This document shows positions 55,383 to 63,991 of a stretch of DNA of 64,000 bases, piece after piece (within the stretch, counting starts at the first letter, position 1; each line of letters begins with the position of its first letter). Below the pieces are notes generated by a model. That model did not search any database. It was given only the letters and a program-made list of their open reading frames with translations, and was not told where the DNA came from. Position numbers and translations under genes: made by a program. This DNA comes from CAVVMA01 sp963788205 (GTDB lineage Bacteria > Desulfobacterota > Binatia > Binatales > Binataceae), in NCBI GenBank assembly GCA_963788205.1, contig CAWBGG010000009.1, positions 682,001 to 746,000 on the forward strand, given 5' to 3'.

Positions 55383-56417
55383 TCACCCCACACCCCAATA
55401 CGGTGCGAGATTGCGCTTGATTCGATCGACGATCGGCATCACGCGATCGCCGCCGGTGGCGGGCGCTATGTGCTCGTCGGCGTAGCGGCCGAATTCCTCG
55501 ATCACCGCGCGACCCGAGGCGTCCAGCGCCTCCAGGTCGTAGCCGCCCTCCAGCGCCGCGACCATTTTGCCGCCGCAGCATTCCGCCGCCAGCCGCTTCA
55601 CCCGCCGTGCCATCGCGGCGAAGCCGTCCTCCGTGACCATCATCGCACCCAGCGGGTCGCGCGCATGACAATCGAACCCGGCCGAGGTCAAAATGAACTC
55701 GGGCTTGAAGATGCGTCCGATCGGCGTCACCAATTCGTCAAAAGCGCGAAGATATTCCGCATCGCCAAACGCCGCCGGCATCGGGACGTTCACCGTAAAG
55801 CCTTCTCCTGCGCCGTGCCCGATCTCGTGCATCGAGCCGGTGCCGGGATAGTGCGGGAACTGATGGAGCGAGACGTACAGCACCTCGGGCGATTCGTAAA
55901 AGATTTCCTGGCTGCCGTTGCCGTGATGGAGGTCCCAATCGACGATCATCACGCGCCGCAGCCCTTGCCGGTTGATCAACCAGCGCGCCGCGATCGCGAT
56001 GTTGTTGAAGAAGCAGAAGCCCATCGCGCGCTCGGGCAGTGCGTGATGGCCCGGCGGCCGCACGATCGCGAACGCGTTGTCCGCCGCGCCGCCGAGCACC
56101 GCTTCGACCGCGGTGAGCACCCCGCCCGCGGCCAGCTTCGCAGTGGCGAAGGTATCGCGCGAGGTGTGAGTGTCGGGATCGAAATCATATCGATCCAACG
56201 CCGCGGTCCGCTCGACCATCGTGATGTAATCGCTGCCGTGGCAGAGCAAAAGCTCTGCCAGCGTGGCTTCGCGCGGCCGATAGAGGCTGAGATCCGGACG
56301 CTTCAAGCGCTCGGCCATCGCGTTCATGACTTCGATCCGCGCCGCCCGCTCGGGATGAGCCCGGCCGGCGAAATGTTGGGTGTATCTGCGGTCGGCGATC
56401 AGCGCGGTCTTGAGCAT
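55383..56417 (-). CDS. Histone-deacetylase-family amidohydrolase (acetoin utilisation/acetylpolyamine type)
   Basis: About 344 residues from the ATG at 56417 with GGGGTG upstream. HDAC-fold motifs are in order: YTQHFAGRAHPERAARIEV, IVRPPGHHALPERAMGFCFF (active-site His pair), VMIVDWDLHHGNGSQEIFY (zinc Asp/His), SLHQFPHYPGTG, LTSAGFDCHARDPLG (zinc Asp) and ALEGGYDLEALDASG. Such bacterial enzymes deacetylate small amines or proteins, with zinc as cofactor. The gene is divergent from tatB with a ~70 bp shared upstream region. Confidence 0.92.
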   Translation of the reverse strand: MLKTALIADRRYTQHFAGRAHPERAARIEVMNAMAERLKRPDLSLYRPREATLAELLLCHGSDYITMVERTAALDRYDFDPDTHTSRDTFATAKLAAGGVLTAVEAVLGGAADNAFAIVRPPGHHALPERAMGFCFFNNIAIAARWLINRQGLRRVMIVDWDLHHGNGSQEIFYESPEVLYVSLHQFPHYPGTGSMHEIGHGAGEGFTVNVPMPAAFGDAEYLRAFDELVTPIGRIFKPEFILTSAGFDCHARDPLGAMMVTEDGFAAMARRVKRLAAECCGGKMVAALEGGYDLEALDASGRAVIEEFGRYADEHIAPATGGDRVMPIVDRIKRNLAPYWGVG

Positions 56418-56486
56418 CGTTGACACCCCGGACTGCGACGCAGAATATGAGAATCATCGTGCGCGGAACAGGCCGCCGCTTTCAAC

Positions 56487-56729
56487 TTGAGCATCGTCGA
56501 AATACTCGTGCTGCTGGTCGTTGCGCTGGTCGTTCTGGGGCCTGAGCGGCTGCCCGAAGTGCTGCGCACCGTGGCCAAGATCCTGCGCGAATTGCGCTCG
56601 GCCAGCAACGAGGTGATGCGCGAGCTGACCGAGGCGCTCGATGACGAGCCGCGTCGCACGATACGCAGCGCCGGCAGTGAGCCGCCGCCCGAGCGCAACG
56701 AGCCGAATCCACCGGCGGGTCAACCCTAG
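56487..56729 (+). CDS. tatB: Twin-arginine translocase subunit TatB (or TatA)
   Basis: 80 residues from a TTG start. An N-terminal membrane helix (VEILVLLVVALVVLGPERLP) ends at the conserved LGPERLPE hinge, followed by an amphipathic helix (VAKILRELRSASNEVMREL) and an acidic/proline tail. The Glu/Pro hinge and length favour TatB over TatA. Together with the TatC gene about 80 bp downstream it forms the Tat protein-export system for folded proteins. The TTG start implies low expression relative to TatC. Confidence 0.88.
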   Translation: MSIVEILVLLVVALVVLGPERLPEVLRTVAKILRELRSASNEVMRELTEALDDEPRRTIRSAGSEPPPERNEPNPPAGQP

Positions 56730-56810
56730 GCTCTCCGTGTCTCTCGCGTTGCCCCCGGGAGCCGCGATTCGTCACGCCGTCGCGCATATCTACAACAAGT
56801 AGACGGGAGT

Positions 56811-57611
56811 ATGACCGCAGTGCCGGGGGAGCAACCGCAAACCGAAGCGCTCGAACAGTCGCGGATGCCCTTGATGGAGCATCTGAAGGAGCTGCGCATC
56901 CGGCTGATTCGCGTGATGATCGCGCTCGCGATCGGGTGCGGGGTCGCCTACGCTTTCGCCGACCAGCTTTTCGCGCTCCTGACATGGCCGATCCGCGAGG
57001 TCTCGCACGGCCACGTGCTGCTGATCGGTACCGGGGTGGGCGAGGCGTTCTTCACCAAAATCAAGGTGGCGCTGGTGGCGGGATTGTTTATCTCGAGCCC
57101 GGCGGTGCTCTACGAGTTCTGGAAGTTCGTCGCGCCGGGGCTGTACCATTCGGAGCGGCGGATGGCCGCGCCGTTCGTGGTTTCGGCCACGATCTTTTTC
57201 CTGCTCGGCGGGTACTTCTGCTGGGCGGTGGTCTTCAAGGTCGGCTACGCATTTTTTCTGAGCCAATATGCCAGTATCGGTGTCACGCCGACGATCCGTA
57301 TCAGCGAATATCTGATGTTCTCAGCCAAGCTGCTGCTCGCCTTCGCGCTGACCTTTGAGATGCCGATCTTTGCGTTCTTTCTGACCCGGCTCGGCCTCAT
57401 CGACCATCGCCAGATGATCCATTACTTCCGCTATGCGATCCTCGGCATCTTCGTGGTATCGGCTGCGCTGACGCCGCCCGACATGGTGTCGCAGTTCCTG
57501 CTCGCGATTCCCTTGCTTGCGCTCTACGGCCTGAGTATCGGGGTTTCGTACCTGTTTCGGTCCGCTCCGAGCGCGCCAGCCATGATCGCCGAACCGACCG
57601 AGACGCCGTGA
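56811..57611 (+). CDS. tatC: Sec-independent protein translocase TatC
   Basis: 266 residues, six-helix TatC. The N-terminal MPLMEHLKELRIRLIRVMIA is the conserved signal-recognition region. Later SPAVLYEFWKFVAPGLYHSE, FEMPIFAFFLTRLGLI and VSAALTPPDMVSQFLLAIPL match the canonical family blocks. It is the twin-arginine receptor core in the inner membrane, working with TatB encoded just upstream. The next gene (GH15) starts 9 bp after its stop and may be co-transcribed. Confidence 0.97.
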   Translation: MTAVPGEQPQTEALEQSRMPLMEHLKELRIRLIRVMIALAIGCGVAYAFADQLFALLTWPIREVSHGHVLLIGTGVGEAFFTKIKVALVAGLFISSPAVLYEFWKFVAPGLYHSERRMAAPFVVSATIFFLLGGYFCWAVVFKVGYAFFLSQYASIGVTPTIRISEYLMFSAKLLLAFALTFEMPIFAFFLTRLGLIDHRQMIHYFRYAILGIFVVSAALTPPDMVSQFLLAIPLLALYGLSIGVSYLFRSAPSAPAMIAEPTETP

Positions 57612-57620
57612 GGAACGCCG

Positions 57621-60026
57621 ATGGCTACGATTGAGGATTCACCCAAGGCTTTCGGTGCGCCGGGTATTCAGCCCCGATGGACGCGGAGCGCCAAAGACGT
57701 AGTCGGCACCGCCTATTCCACCGCGAGCCGGGTCTGGTTCACCGTCTCGGGCGGGATCATCAACGAAGTCTACTACCCGACTATCGACCGTCCCCAGATT
57801 CGCAACCTTCAATTTTTGATCAGCGACGGCGAGACCTTCTTCCATGATGAGTGGCGCAATCTGGCGCCCACCGTGGAGTACCTGGCCCCGCACGGACTCG
57901 GCGTGCGCGTCACGAGCGTCGAGCAGGAAGGGCGCTACCGGATTATCAAGGAGATCGTCTCCGACCCGCATCAGTCCTGCCTGCTGATTGACACCCGGCT
58001 CGAAGGCGATCCCGCGCTGCTCGGCAAAATCCATCTCTACGTGCTGCTCGCGCCGCATCTTGAAGTCGGCGGATGGAACAACAACGGCAATGTGGGAGCG
58101 ATCGCGGGGCGGAAATTTCTGACCGCCCACAAGGGTGGCACGTGGCTGGCGATGGCAACCACGCTGCCGTTCTCGCGCCGCTCATGTGGCTATGTCGGCG
58201 CCACCGATGGCTGGCGCGATTTGGACGACAACTTCAAGATGGATTACGAATTCGCCGCGGCTCAGGACGGAAATATCGCGCTGATCGGCGAGATCGATCT
58301 GCGCCAGGGCTACCATTTCACGCTCGGGCTCGGCTTCGGCCACACGCTCCATCGCGCCGTCACCGACCTTTTCCAGTCGCTCGGCGTCCCCTTCAGCGAA
58401 CATCGCGAGCGCTTCACCGAGCAATGGGAGCGCGCATGCCGGCATTTCTATCCGCTGGAAAAATTCGCCGCTGATGGCGGCACGCTCTACGGGCGCAGCT
58501 GCGAGCTGCTGCTCGCGCATGAGGACAAGAACTATCCCGGCGCGATCATCGCGTCGCTCAGCATCCCATGGGGCGAGGCCAAGGGCGATGAGGACCTCGG
58601 CGGCTATCATCTGGTCTGGACGCGCGACATGGTGAACAGCGCGACCGGCCTGCTGGCGGCCGGCGATTTGGCCTCTCCGCTGCGCGCACTGATCTATCTG
58701 GCCTGTTCGCAGCAGCCTGACGGCGGCTTTCCGCAGAATTTCTGGACCGATGGACAGCCATACTGGCATGGCGTCCAGCTCGACGAAGTCGCCTTTCCGA
58801 TCATGCTCGCATGGCGGTTGCATGGCGCCGACGCGCTGCGCGATTTCGATCCCTACGCGATGACGCTCGCGGCGGCGCGCTACCTGGTTAGTCACGGGCC
58901 GGCAACCCCGCAGGAGCGCTGGGAGGAAAACGCCGGCTTCTCACCCTCGACCCTGGCCAGCATCATCGCAGCGCTGATTTGTGCGGCAGGGTTCACCCGC
59001 CATCGCGGTGATCACACGACCGCCGCCTTCCTTGAGGAATACGCCGACTTTCTGGAGGCCCATCTCGAGGGCTGGACCGTCACGACCCAGGGCACGCTGG
59101 TGCCGGGCATCGCGCGCCACTTCATCCGAATCCTGCCGGCCGAGGTGAACGATCCCGAGCCCCTGGCGGAGGATCCCAATCGCGGCACGATCTTCATTTC
59201 CAATCGCCCGCCGAATTCCCAGGTGGAATTCCCAGCCAAAGATATAGTGGACGCGGGATTCCTGGAGCTGGTCCGTTATGGAATACGGCGTGCTGACGAT
59301 CCGCTGATCGAAGACTCGATCCGGGTGATCGACGCGGTGCTGAAATTCGACGTTCCCGCCGGTCCGTGCTGGCGGCGCTACAATCACGACGGCTACGGCC
59401 AGCGCGATGATGGCAGCGCATACGAAGGATGGGGCCGCGGGCGCCTGTGGCCGCTTCTCACCGGCGAGCGCGGTCATTATGAGCTCGCGGCACGGCGCGA
59501 TGTAGGTCCCTACATCCGCGCGATGGAGAAGTTCGCCAACCCCACCGCGTTGCTGCCCGAACAAATCTGGGACGAGCCGGACAACGACGAGTTCATGCAA
59601 TACCTCGGCAAGGCGACCGGCGCCGCGATGCCTCTGATGTGGGCGCATGCCGAGTACATCAAGCTGTTACGCTCAGTCTCTGACGGCCAGGTCTTCGACC
59701 TGATTCCCGAAGTCGCAGGCCGCTATCGCACCGCGCGCCCCCGCACTGCGCTCGAAGTCTGGAAGTTCAACCGCCGCGTCCGCGCCATTCCGGCCGGCGT
59801 GCGGCTGCGGATCATCACGCCCGCGCCCTTCATCCTTCATTGGTCGTTCGGCGAATGGACCACCGTGACCGACACGCGCTCCAATCCGACCGGTCTGGGC
59901 CTCGATTTCGTCGATATCGAAGTGAGTCCCGATCAGCGCGGCCCGATCCGCTTCACCTTCTTCTGGGTTGGTGAGCAGCGCTGGGAAGGACGCGACTACG
60001 CCGTGGAGGTTACGCCAACAACTTGA
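57621..60026 (+). CDS. GH15 glucan 1,4-alpha-glucosidase (glucoamylase)
   Basis: 801 residues. An N-terminal beta-sandwich domain (residues 1-~260; GTAYSTASRVWFTVSGGIIN, YYPTIDRPQIRNLQ) precedes the (alpha/alpha)6 catalytic barrel. The substrate-binding GGYHLVWTRDMVNSATGLLA, RWEENAGFSPSTLASI (general-acid Glu) and LLPEQIWDEP (general-base Glu) are those of bacterial and archaeal GH15 glucoamylases and glucodextranases. A C-terminal beta domain ends the protein. No signal peptide is present, so it acts on cytoplasmic glycogen or malto-oligosaccharides. The last 17 bases overlap the convergent DUF4911 gene. Confidence 0.93.
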   Translation: MATIEDSPKAFGAPGIQPRWTRSAKDVVGTAYSTASRVWFTVSGGIINEVYYPTIDRPQIRNLQFLISDGETFFHDEWRNLAPTVEYLAPHGLGVRVTSVEQEGRYRIIKEIVSDPHQSCLLIDTRLEGDPALLGKIHLYVLLAPHLEVGGWNNNGNVGAIAGRKFLTAHKGGTWLAMATTLPFSRRSCGYVGATDGWRDLDDNFKMDYEFAAAQDGNIALIGEIDLRQGYHFTLGLGFGHTLHRAVTDLFQSLGVPFSEHRERFTEQWERACRHFYPLEKFAADGGTLYGRSCELLLAHEDKNYPGAIIASLSIPWGEAKGDEDLGGYHLVWTRDMVNSATGLLAAGDLASPLRALIYLACSQQPDGGFPQNFWTDGQPYWHGVQLDEVAFPIMLAWRLHGADALRDFDPYAMTLAAARYLVSHGPATPQERWEENAGFSPSTLASIIAALICAAGFTRHRGDHTTAAFLEEYADFLEAHLEGWTVTTQGTLVPGIARHFIRILPAEVNDPEPLAEDPNRGTIFISNRPPNSQVEFPAKDIVDAGFLELVRYGIRRADDPLIEDSIRVIDAVLKFDVPAGPCWRRYNHDGYGQRDDGSAYEGWGRGRLWPLLTGERGHYELAARRDVGPYIRAMEKFANPTALLPEQIWDEPDNDEFMQYLGKATGAAMPLMWAHAEYIKLLRSVSDGQVFDLIPEVAGRYRTARPRTALEVWKFNRRVRAIPAGVRLRIITPAPFILHWSFGEWTTVTDTRSNPTGLGLDFVDIEVSPDQRGPIRFTFFWVGEQRWEGRDYAVEVTPTT

Positions 60027-60216
60027 CGACGATCGCCGGCGCGAGCGATTCGAGCAGGCGCATCACCTCGTCTTCCATCGCGGGGTCGAACCAGAGCCTC
60101 AGGTGATGGCGGCGGGGATCCTCGGTGCGCAGGGTCGCGAGATTGTCGTAAGACTCGATCACCGCCTTGAACAGCGCGATCTGCTCGGGCGCAATCGCCA
60201 GCGCGATGCTTTTCAT
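60010..60216 (-). CDS. DUF4911-like small protein
   Basis: About 68 residues from the ATG at 60216 (the frame is open to 60246). The pattern APEQIALFKAVIESYDNLAT, followed by RLWFDPAMEDEVMRLLESL, resembles the DUF4911 proteins of deltaproteobacteria, which have no known function. It is convergent with and overlaps the GH15 gene and is divergent from the ArsA-like pair. Confidence 0.6.
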   Translation of the reverse strand: MKSIALAIAPEQIALFKAVIESYDNLATLRTEDPRRHHLRLWFDPAMEDEVMRLLESLAPAIVVKLLA

Positions 60217-60285
60217 TGCCGCTGCGTTCACGTTTTTTTCACCCATATGGACGGCGGCGCGCTGCGGCCTTAAGGTCTATTCCTG

Positions 60286-61182
60286 ATGATCGCTGCCACG
60301 ATGGCCCTCCCGCGCCTGATATTCATCACCGGCAAGGGTGGCACGGGCAAGAGCACCGTTGCCGCCGCGCTCGCGAGCGCGCTGTCGCGCCGGTATCCCA
60401 CGATTCTCGCCGATCTCGATCGGCGTCACTCGGCCGCGCGCATCCTGAATGCGAAGCTCGACGGCGCGGTGTCGGCGCGCGTCAATGCGCAGCTCGAGGC
60501 GATGGCGCTCAGCCCGCGCGCTGAGCTGGAAGGGTTTATCCAGCGGATCGTGCCGCTGAAGATGATCTCGCGCCGGATGCTCAAGAGCCGCACCTTCGGC
60601 TACGTCACCGCCGCACTGCCGGGGCTGGAGGCGTTCCTGATGCTCGAGCGGTTACGGGAGTTGGCCGGGCAGGCCGCGCTCAACGATGCCTACGTCGTAA
60701 TCGACGCGCCCGCCACCGGCACCGCGCTCGAGCTGCTGTCGGTCGCGCGCGGCGTCAAGGGAATCGCGCCGATGGGCACGCTCAACAGCCTCGCCGCGGA
60801 GGTGGAACGTTTTCTCTCCGACCCGAACCGATTCGGCGTCTTGTTGACGCTTACGCCCGAAGAGCTTGCACTGCGCGAGGCGATGGAAGCGGCCACGGCC
60901 CTCTCGGGTGATTCCGGTATCGCGACGGTCGCCGCGATCCTGAGCGCAGTTCCCGACGGGCTCTTTGAGGCCGCAGAGCTGGCGGCGGCAGCGGAACTTG
61001 GCGAGCACGCGAAGCTGGCCGCCCGTCGGGTCGAGGCCGCCGCCGGCGCCGCGCGCGCGCGCCGCCAACTCGAGCGCGGCGGCCTGCGCGTAATCGAGCT
61101 TCCGATGCTGTTCGCGCCGTCGCTTGACGCGCATCAAGTCGGCGAGTTGAGCGCCAAACTTGGAGCGGAATTGATCGCATGA
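60286..61182 (+). CDS. ArsA/Get3-like anion-transporting ATPase, first of a pair
   Basis: 298 residues. P-loop FITGKGGTGKSTVAAAL (residues 14-30, with the deviant signature lysine), ADLDRRHSAARIL (switch region), YVVIDAPATGTALELLSVAR and GTLNSLAAEVERFL. This places it in the ArsA/Get3/MinD-type ATPases. AAGGTC precedes the ATG at 60286; an ATG at 60301 is also possible. It overlaps the second ATPase gene by 4 bp (ATGA), so the two are coupled and may form a heterodimer. No ars genes are nearby, so arsenite export is unlikely. Confidence 0.88.
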   Translation: MIAATMALPRLIFITGKGGTGKSTVAAALASALSRRYPTILADLDRRHSAARILNAKLDGAVSARVNAQLEAMALSPRAELEGFIQRIVPLKMISRRMLKSRTFGYVTAALPGLEAFLMLERLRELAGQAALNDAYVVIDAPATGTALELLSVARGVKGIAPMGTLNSLAAEVERFLSDPNRFGVLLTLTPEELALREAMEAATALSGDSGIATVAAILSAVPDGLFEAAELAAAAELGEHAKLAARRVEAAAGAARARRQLERGGLRVIELPMLFAPSLDAHQVGELSAKLGAELIA

Positions 61183-62297
61183 GCAAGCCGGCGCATCTGT
61201 TCGCCGCCTCGCATCGCCTGGTGATCTGTCTGGGCCCCGGCGGAGTCGGCAAGACCACGCTCAGCGCGGCGCTCGCGATGCGTGGCGCGATTGAGGGCCG
61301 CGCCGTCGACGTGATGACGGTCGATCCCGCGCCACGCCTGCTCGACGCGCTCGGCCTGGACCCGCGTGCTGGCGAGGCCCAGGACGTGGCGCTCGACGGC
61401 GTGACCAAAGCGCACGGCGCGCGGCTGCGTGCGATGAAGCTCAATCCGAAGGCGACCTTCGATGCGCTGATCGCCCGCTACGCCGGCTCGCCGGCCGCCC
61501 GCGACGCGATCCTCGCCAACCGCATCTACCGCAACCTGTCGGGTGCGCTGGCCGGCGTCGCCGACTACATGGCGATGGAAAAGCTGCTCGAGCTGCACGA
61601 GAGCCGGGCCGGCGATCTGATCGTGCTGGACACGCCGCCCGCACGCGAGGCGCTGGATTTTCTCGACGCGCCGCGCCGCCTGCTGGAACTGCTGAACTCG
61701 CGCGCGTTGGCCTTGCTCGGCGCCTCGCGCGAGCTGCTGCGCGGGCTCGGCCTGGTCGATATGGCGGCGCGCGCGGTGCTGGCCGCGTTCGATCGGGTTA
61801 CCGGTCTGCGCCTGCTCTCCGACGTCCAGGCTTTCGTGCGCAGCTTCGATGGAATGTACGAAGGCTTCGCGCAGCGCGCCGAGCGCGCGCAAGCCCTGTT
61901 GCGCGCCTCGGGTACGATTGTGGTGGTGGTTACCACCGCCGAGGCCGAGCGCGTTGCCGAAGCGCGCGCCTTCGTCGAGTCGCTGGATGCCGCCGGAATT
62001 CGGATCGGTGCGATGATAGTGAATCGGATGATGCCGCCGATGCCGGCCCTGGCGGACTTGGAGCGCGCCAAAATTTCGCCCGCGCTCAAGCGCAAGCTCA
62101 AGCGCAACTGGCACGATTTCGCGGCGCTCAAGCAGCGCGAATCGATTTCACTGGAGGCGCTGCGCGCGCTTTTGCCCGCGGGCGCCGAATTGATCGTCGC
62201 GCCCGACCTGGGGCGCGAGCCCCGCCGTCTGCGCGATTTGGCCGAGCTGGCCCGCAGCTTTAAGATTGCGGACCAATTCGGAGCGAAGATGCTCTAG
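61179..62297 (+). CDS. ArsA/Get3-like ATPase, second of the pair
   Basis: 372 residues. The P-loop VICLGPGGVGKTTLSAALA is at 15-33, followed by DVMTVDPAPRLLDALG, LIVLDTPPAREALDFLDAP and VVVVTTAEAERVAEARAFV. Unlike the first member it keeps the more canonical GGVGKTT loop. A pair of unequal ArsA-like ATPases next to a phasin-like gene resembles loci reported near polyhydroxyalkanoate or membrane-protein handling genes; that link is inference. The TAG stop is now made of the IS630 target TA plus the first base of the element; the ancestral stop reads TAA after removal of the inserted elements. Confidence 0.88.
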   Translation: MSKPAHLFAASHRLVICLGPGGVGKTTLSAALAMRGAIEGRAVDVMTVDPAPRLLDALGLDPRAGEAQDVALDGVTKAHGARLRAMKLNPKATFDALIARYAGSPAARDAILANRIYRNLSGALAGVADYMAMEKLLELHESRAGDLIVLDTPPAREALDFLDAPRRLLELLNSRALALLGASRELLRGLGLVDMAARAVLAAFDRVTGLRLLSDVQAFVRSFDGMYEGFAQRAERAQALLRASGTIVVVVTTAEAERVAEARAFVESLDAAGIRIGAMIVNRMMPPMPALADLERAKISPALKRKLKRNWHDFAALKQRESISLEALRALLPAGAELIVAPDLGREPRRLRDLAELARSFKIADQFGAKML

Positions 62298-63454
62298 TGT
62301 CCTGAGTTATAAGTTCATTGAATAAATTGTAGCCCGTCGGCGTCTCTCGTATAGGAGGAGGGATGCCGATGCGGACCGGGAGACCGATAGCACCTTTGAG
62401 CCTGGCGGCTGAAGAGCGTGAGACCTTGGAGCGGTGGGCGCGGCGGCCCAAGAGCGCGCAGGCGCTGGCCCAGCGTTCGCGGATGGTGTTGGAGTGCGCC
62501 GTTGGCAGCCCTAATCTGGCGGTGGCGCGCAAGCTCGGGGTTACCCATCAGACTGTGGGCAAGTGGCGCCAGCGCTTCCTGGAGCGGCGGCTGGACGGAT
62601 TGCTGGACGAGCCGCGCCCGGGAGCGCCCCGGCAAGTCAGTGACGCGCAAGTTGAGCGGGTGGTGCAGCTGACCCTGGAAAGCACTCCCGCCGATGCCAC
62701 TCACTGGAGCACGCGTGCGATGGCCAAGCGCAGCGGACTGAGTCAGAGCATGATCAGCCGCATCTGGCGGGCGTTTGCCTTGCAGCCGCACCGGGCCGAG
62801 GGTTTCAAGCTCTCCAAAGACCCGCAGTTCATCGACAAAGTACGCGATATCGTGGGTCTGTATCTCAATCCGCCGGACAGAGCGCTGGTGTTGTGCGTCG
62901 ATGAGAAGGCACAGATTCAGGCGCTCGATCGCAGTCAGCCGCTGTTGCCGATGCGCCCCGGCCAAGCCGAGCGCCGCACGGCAGATTACAAGCGCCATGG
63001 CACCACCAACCTGTTCGCCGCGCTCGACGCCAAGACCGGGACCGTGATTGGCGAGTTTCATCGGCGTCACCGCACAGCCGAGTTTCGCAGCTTTCTGGAA
63101 ACCATCGATGCGGCAGTGCCGCCCGAACTGGACCTGCACCTGATCCTCGACAATTACGGCACCCACAAGACCCCGGCGACCAAGCGCTGGCTGCTGCGCC
63201 ATGCGCGCTTTCATCTGCACTTCACTCCCACCAGCGGCTCTTGGCTCAACCTGGTCGAGCGCTGGTTTGCGCTGCTCACCGAAAAACAACTGCGCCGCGG
63301 CGTCCACCGCAGTACCGGCGAACTGCAAGCCGCCATCCGCCGCTTCCTTGACAGCCACAACCGCAATCCTAAACCCTTCATCTGGACCAAAACGGCCGAC
63401 CAAATCCTCGATTCGGTTGCCAGATTTTGTCAACGTATTTCTAACTCAGGACAC
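62297..63454 (+). mobile_element. IS630-family element, copy 2 (1158 bp)
   Basis: The ends read GTGTCCTGAGTTATAAGTTC and, in reverse complement, GTGTCCTGAGTTAGAAATAC. They are flanked by TA at 62295-62296 and 63455-63456. It is nearly identical to copy 1 at 10474-11631 and in the same orientation, immediately downstream of the ArsA-like pair. Confidence 0.88.
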
Positions 63455-63457
63455 TAG
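62363..63457 (+). CDS. IS630-family transposase, copy 2
   Basis: 364 residues, differing from copy 1 only at the penultimate residue (Gly instead of Val). DDE residues CVDEKAQIQ, LILDNYGTHK and LNLVERWFALL are intact. As in copy 1 the final sense codon CAC is the element's last triplet and the TAG stop is completed by the flanking TA plus G. Confidence 0.92.
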   Translation: MPMRTGRPIAPLSLAAEERETLERWARRPKSAQALAQRSRMVLECAVGSPNLAVARKLGVTHQTVGKWRQRFLERRLDGLLDEPRPGAPRQVSDAQVERVVQLTLESTPADATHWSTRAMAKRSGLSQSMISRIWRAFALQPHRAEGFKLSKDPQFIDKVRDIVGLYLNPPDRALVLCVDEKAQIQALDRSQPLLPMRPGQAERRTADYKRHGTTNLFAALDAKTGTVIGEFHRRHRTAEFRSFLETIDAAVPPELDLHLILDNYGTHKTPATKRWLLRHARFHLHFTPTSGSWLNLVERWFALLTEKQLRRGVHRSTGELQAAIRRFLDSHNRNPKPFIWTKTADQILDSVARFCQRISNSGH

Positions 63458-63576
63458 CAGGTTGCGGAAAAAGTGTTTTTGACCCCTGATAACATTGATC
63501 CAAGGTGCATTTTCGTGATCGTAGTAGCGCTTACTCCTCGCCGAAATCGCCTTCCCTTTGGTTTTTCCGCAACCTG
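63458..63576. mobile_element. MITE 1, IS5-type (119 bp)
   Basis: Perfect 15 bp inverted ends CAGGTTGCGGAAAAA, flanked by CTAG at 63454-63457 and 63577-63580. It is too short to encode a transposase. The ends match those of IS element A at 9186-10470 (CAGGCTGCGGAAAAA) except for one base, so it is probably a non-autonomous derivative mobilised by that family. Confidence 0.85.
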
Positions 63577-63579
63577 CTA

Positions 63580-63680
63580 GTGCCGTTCCAACTTGTTGTT
63601 CCGAATTATAGCGAGCCATGCGCTTTTCCCGCTCGCTCATCCGAACCGCCCCGCTTACGTGCGAATAGTTGGAACGGCAC
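63580..63680. mobile_element. MITE 2, TA-targeting (101 bp)
   Basis: Perfect 14 bp inverted ends GTGCCGTTCCAACT, flanked by TA at 63578-63579 and 63681-63682. It starts with GTG like IS630 but its ends otherwise differ, so it belongs to another IS630/mariner-type family not present as a full element in this window. Confidence 0.85.
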
Positions 63681-63991
63681 TAATCGCCGGCGTTCTTATG
63701 GTCGCGTTTCTTCGCCGGCAGGGTCTTTAGCGGCGCCTTGGGACTGGCCAGCATGCGGTCGAGCTTGATGCTAAGATTAAGCAGTTGGCCGTTGAGATGA
63801 TCGAGGCGCGCCTTCAATTCCCGAACGTCGCGCTTGGACGGGATGCTCACGAAATCCAGAAAAGTCTCCATGTTGCGATCGAAGACCTTCTTGTTGGCCA
63901 TGAACCGTTCGCCGGCGCGGCCCAGCGCGCGGCGCGCGCGTTCGTTGGACATCACTTCGCCGAAGAAGCTGGTCAGGCCTTCTTCGCTCAT
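63680..63991 (-). CDS. Small helical phasin-like protein
   Basis: 103 residues, almost wholly alpha-helical. It begins SEEGLTSFFGEVMSNERARR, contains RFMANKKVFDRNMETFLDFV and ends with a heptad-like segment (LKARLDHLNGQLLNLSIKLD) suited to a coiled coil, plus a lysine-rich tail. The pattern is like small phasin or PhaM/PhaR-type granule proteins, but I cannot assign it firmly. Its TAG stop is completed by the last base of MITE 2 next to the target TA; without the inserted elements it would still read TAG. The gene is convergent with the ArsA-like pair. Confidence 0.6.
   Translation of the reverse strand: MSEEGLTSFFGEVMSNERARRALGRAGERFMANKKVFDRNMETFLDFVSIPSKRDVRELKARLDHLNGQLLNLSIKLDRMLASPKAPLKTLPAKKRDHKNAGD

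Noticed and set aside
60286..62297. Arsenite-efflux ATPase (arsA) assignment
   Set aside because: No arsB, arsC, arsD or arsR nearby and no visible cysteine metal-site pattern; only the ATPase family is supported.
63446..63640. 64-codon reverse frame across IS630 end, MITE 1 and MITE 2
   Set aside because: It crosses element boundaries and inverted repeats and is interrupted in the reconstructed ancestral sequence, so it cannot be a native gene.
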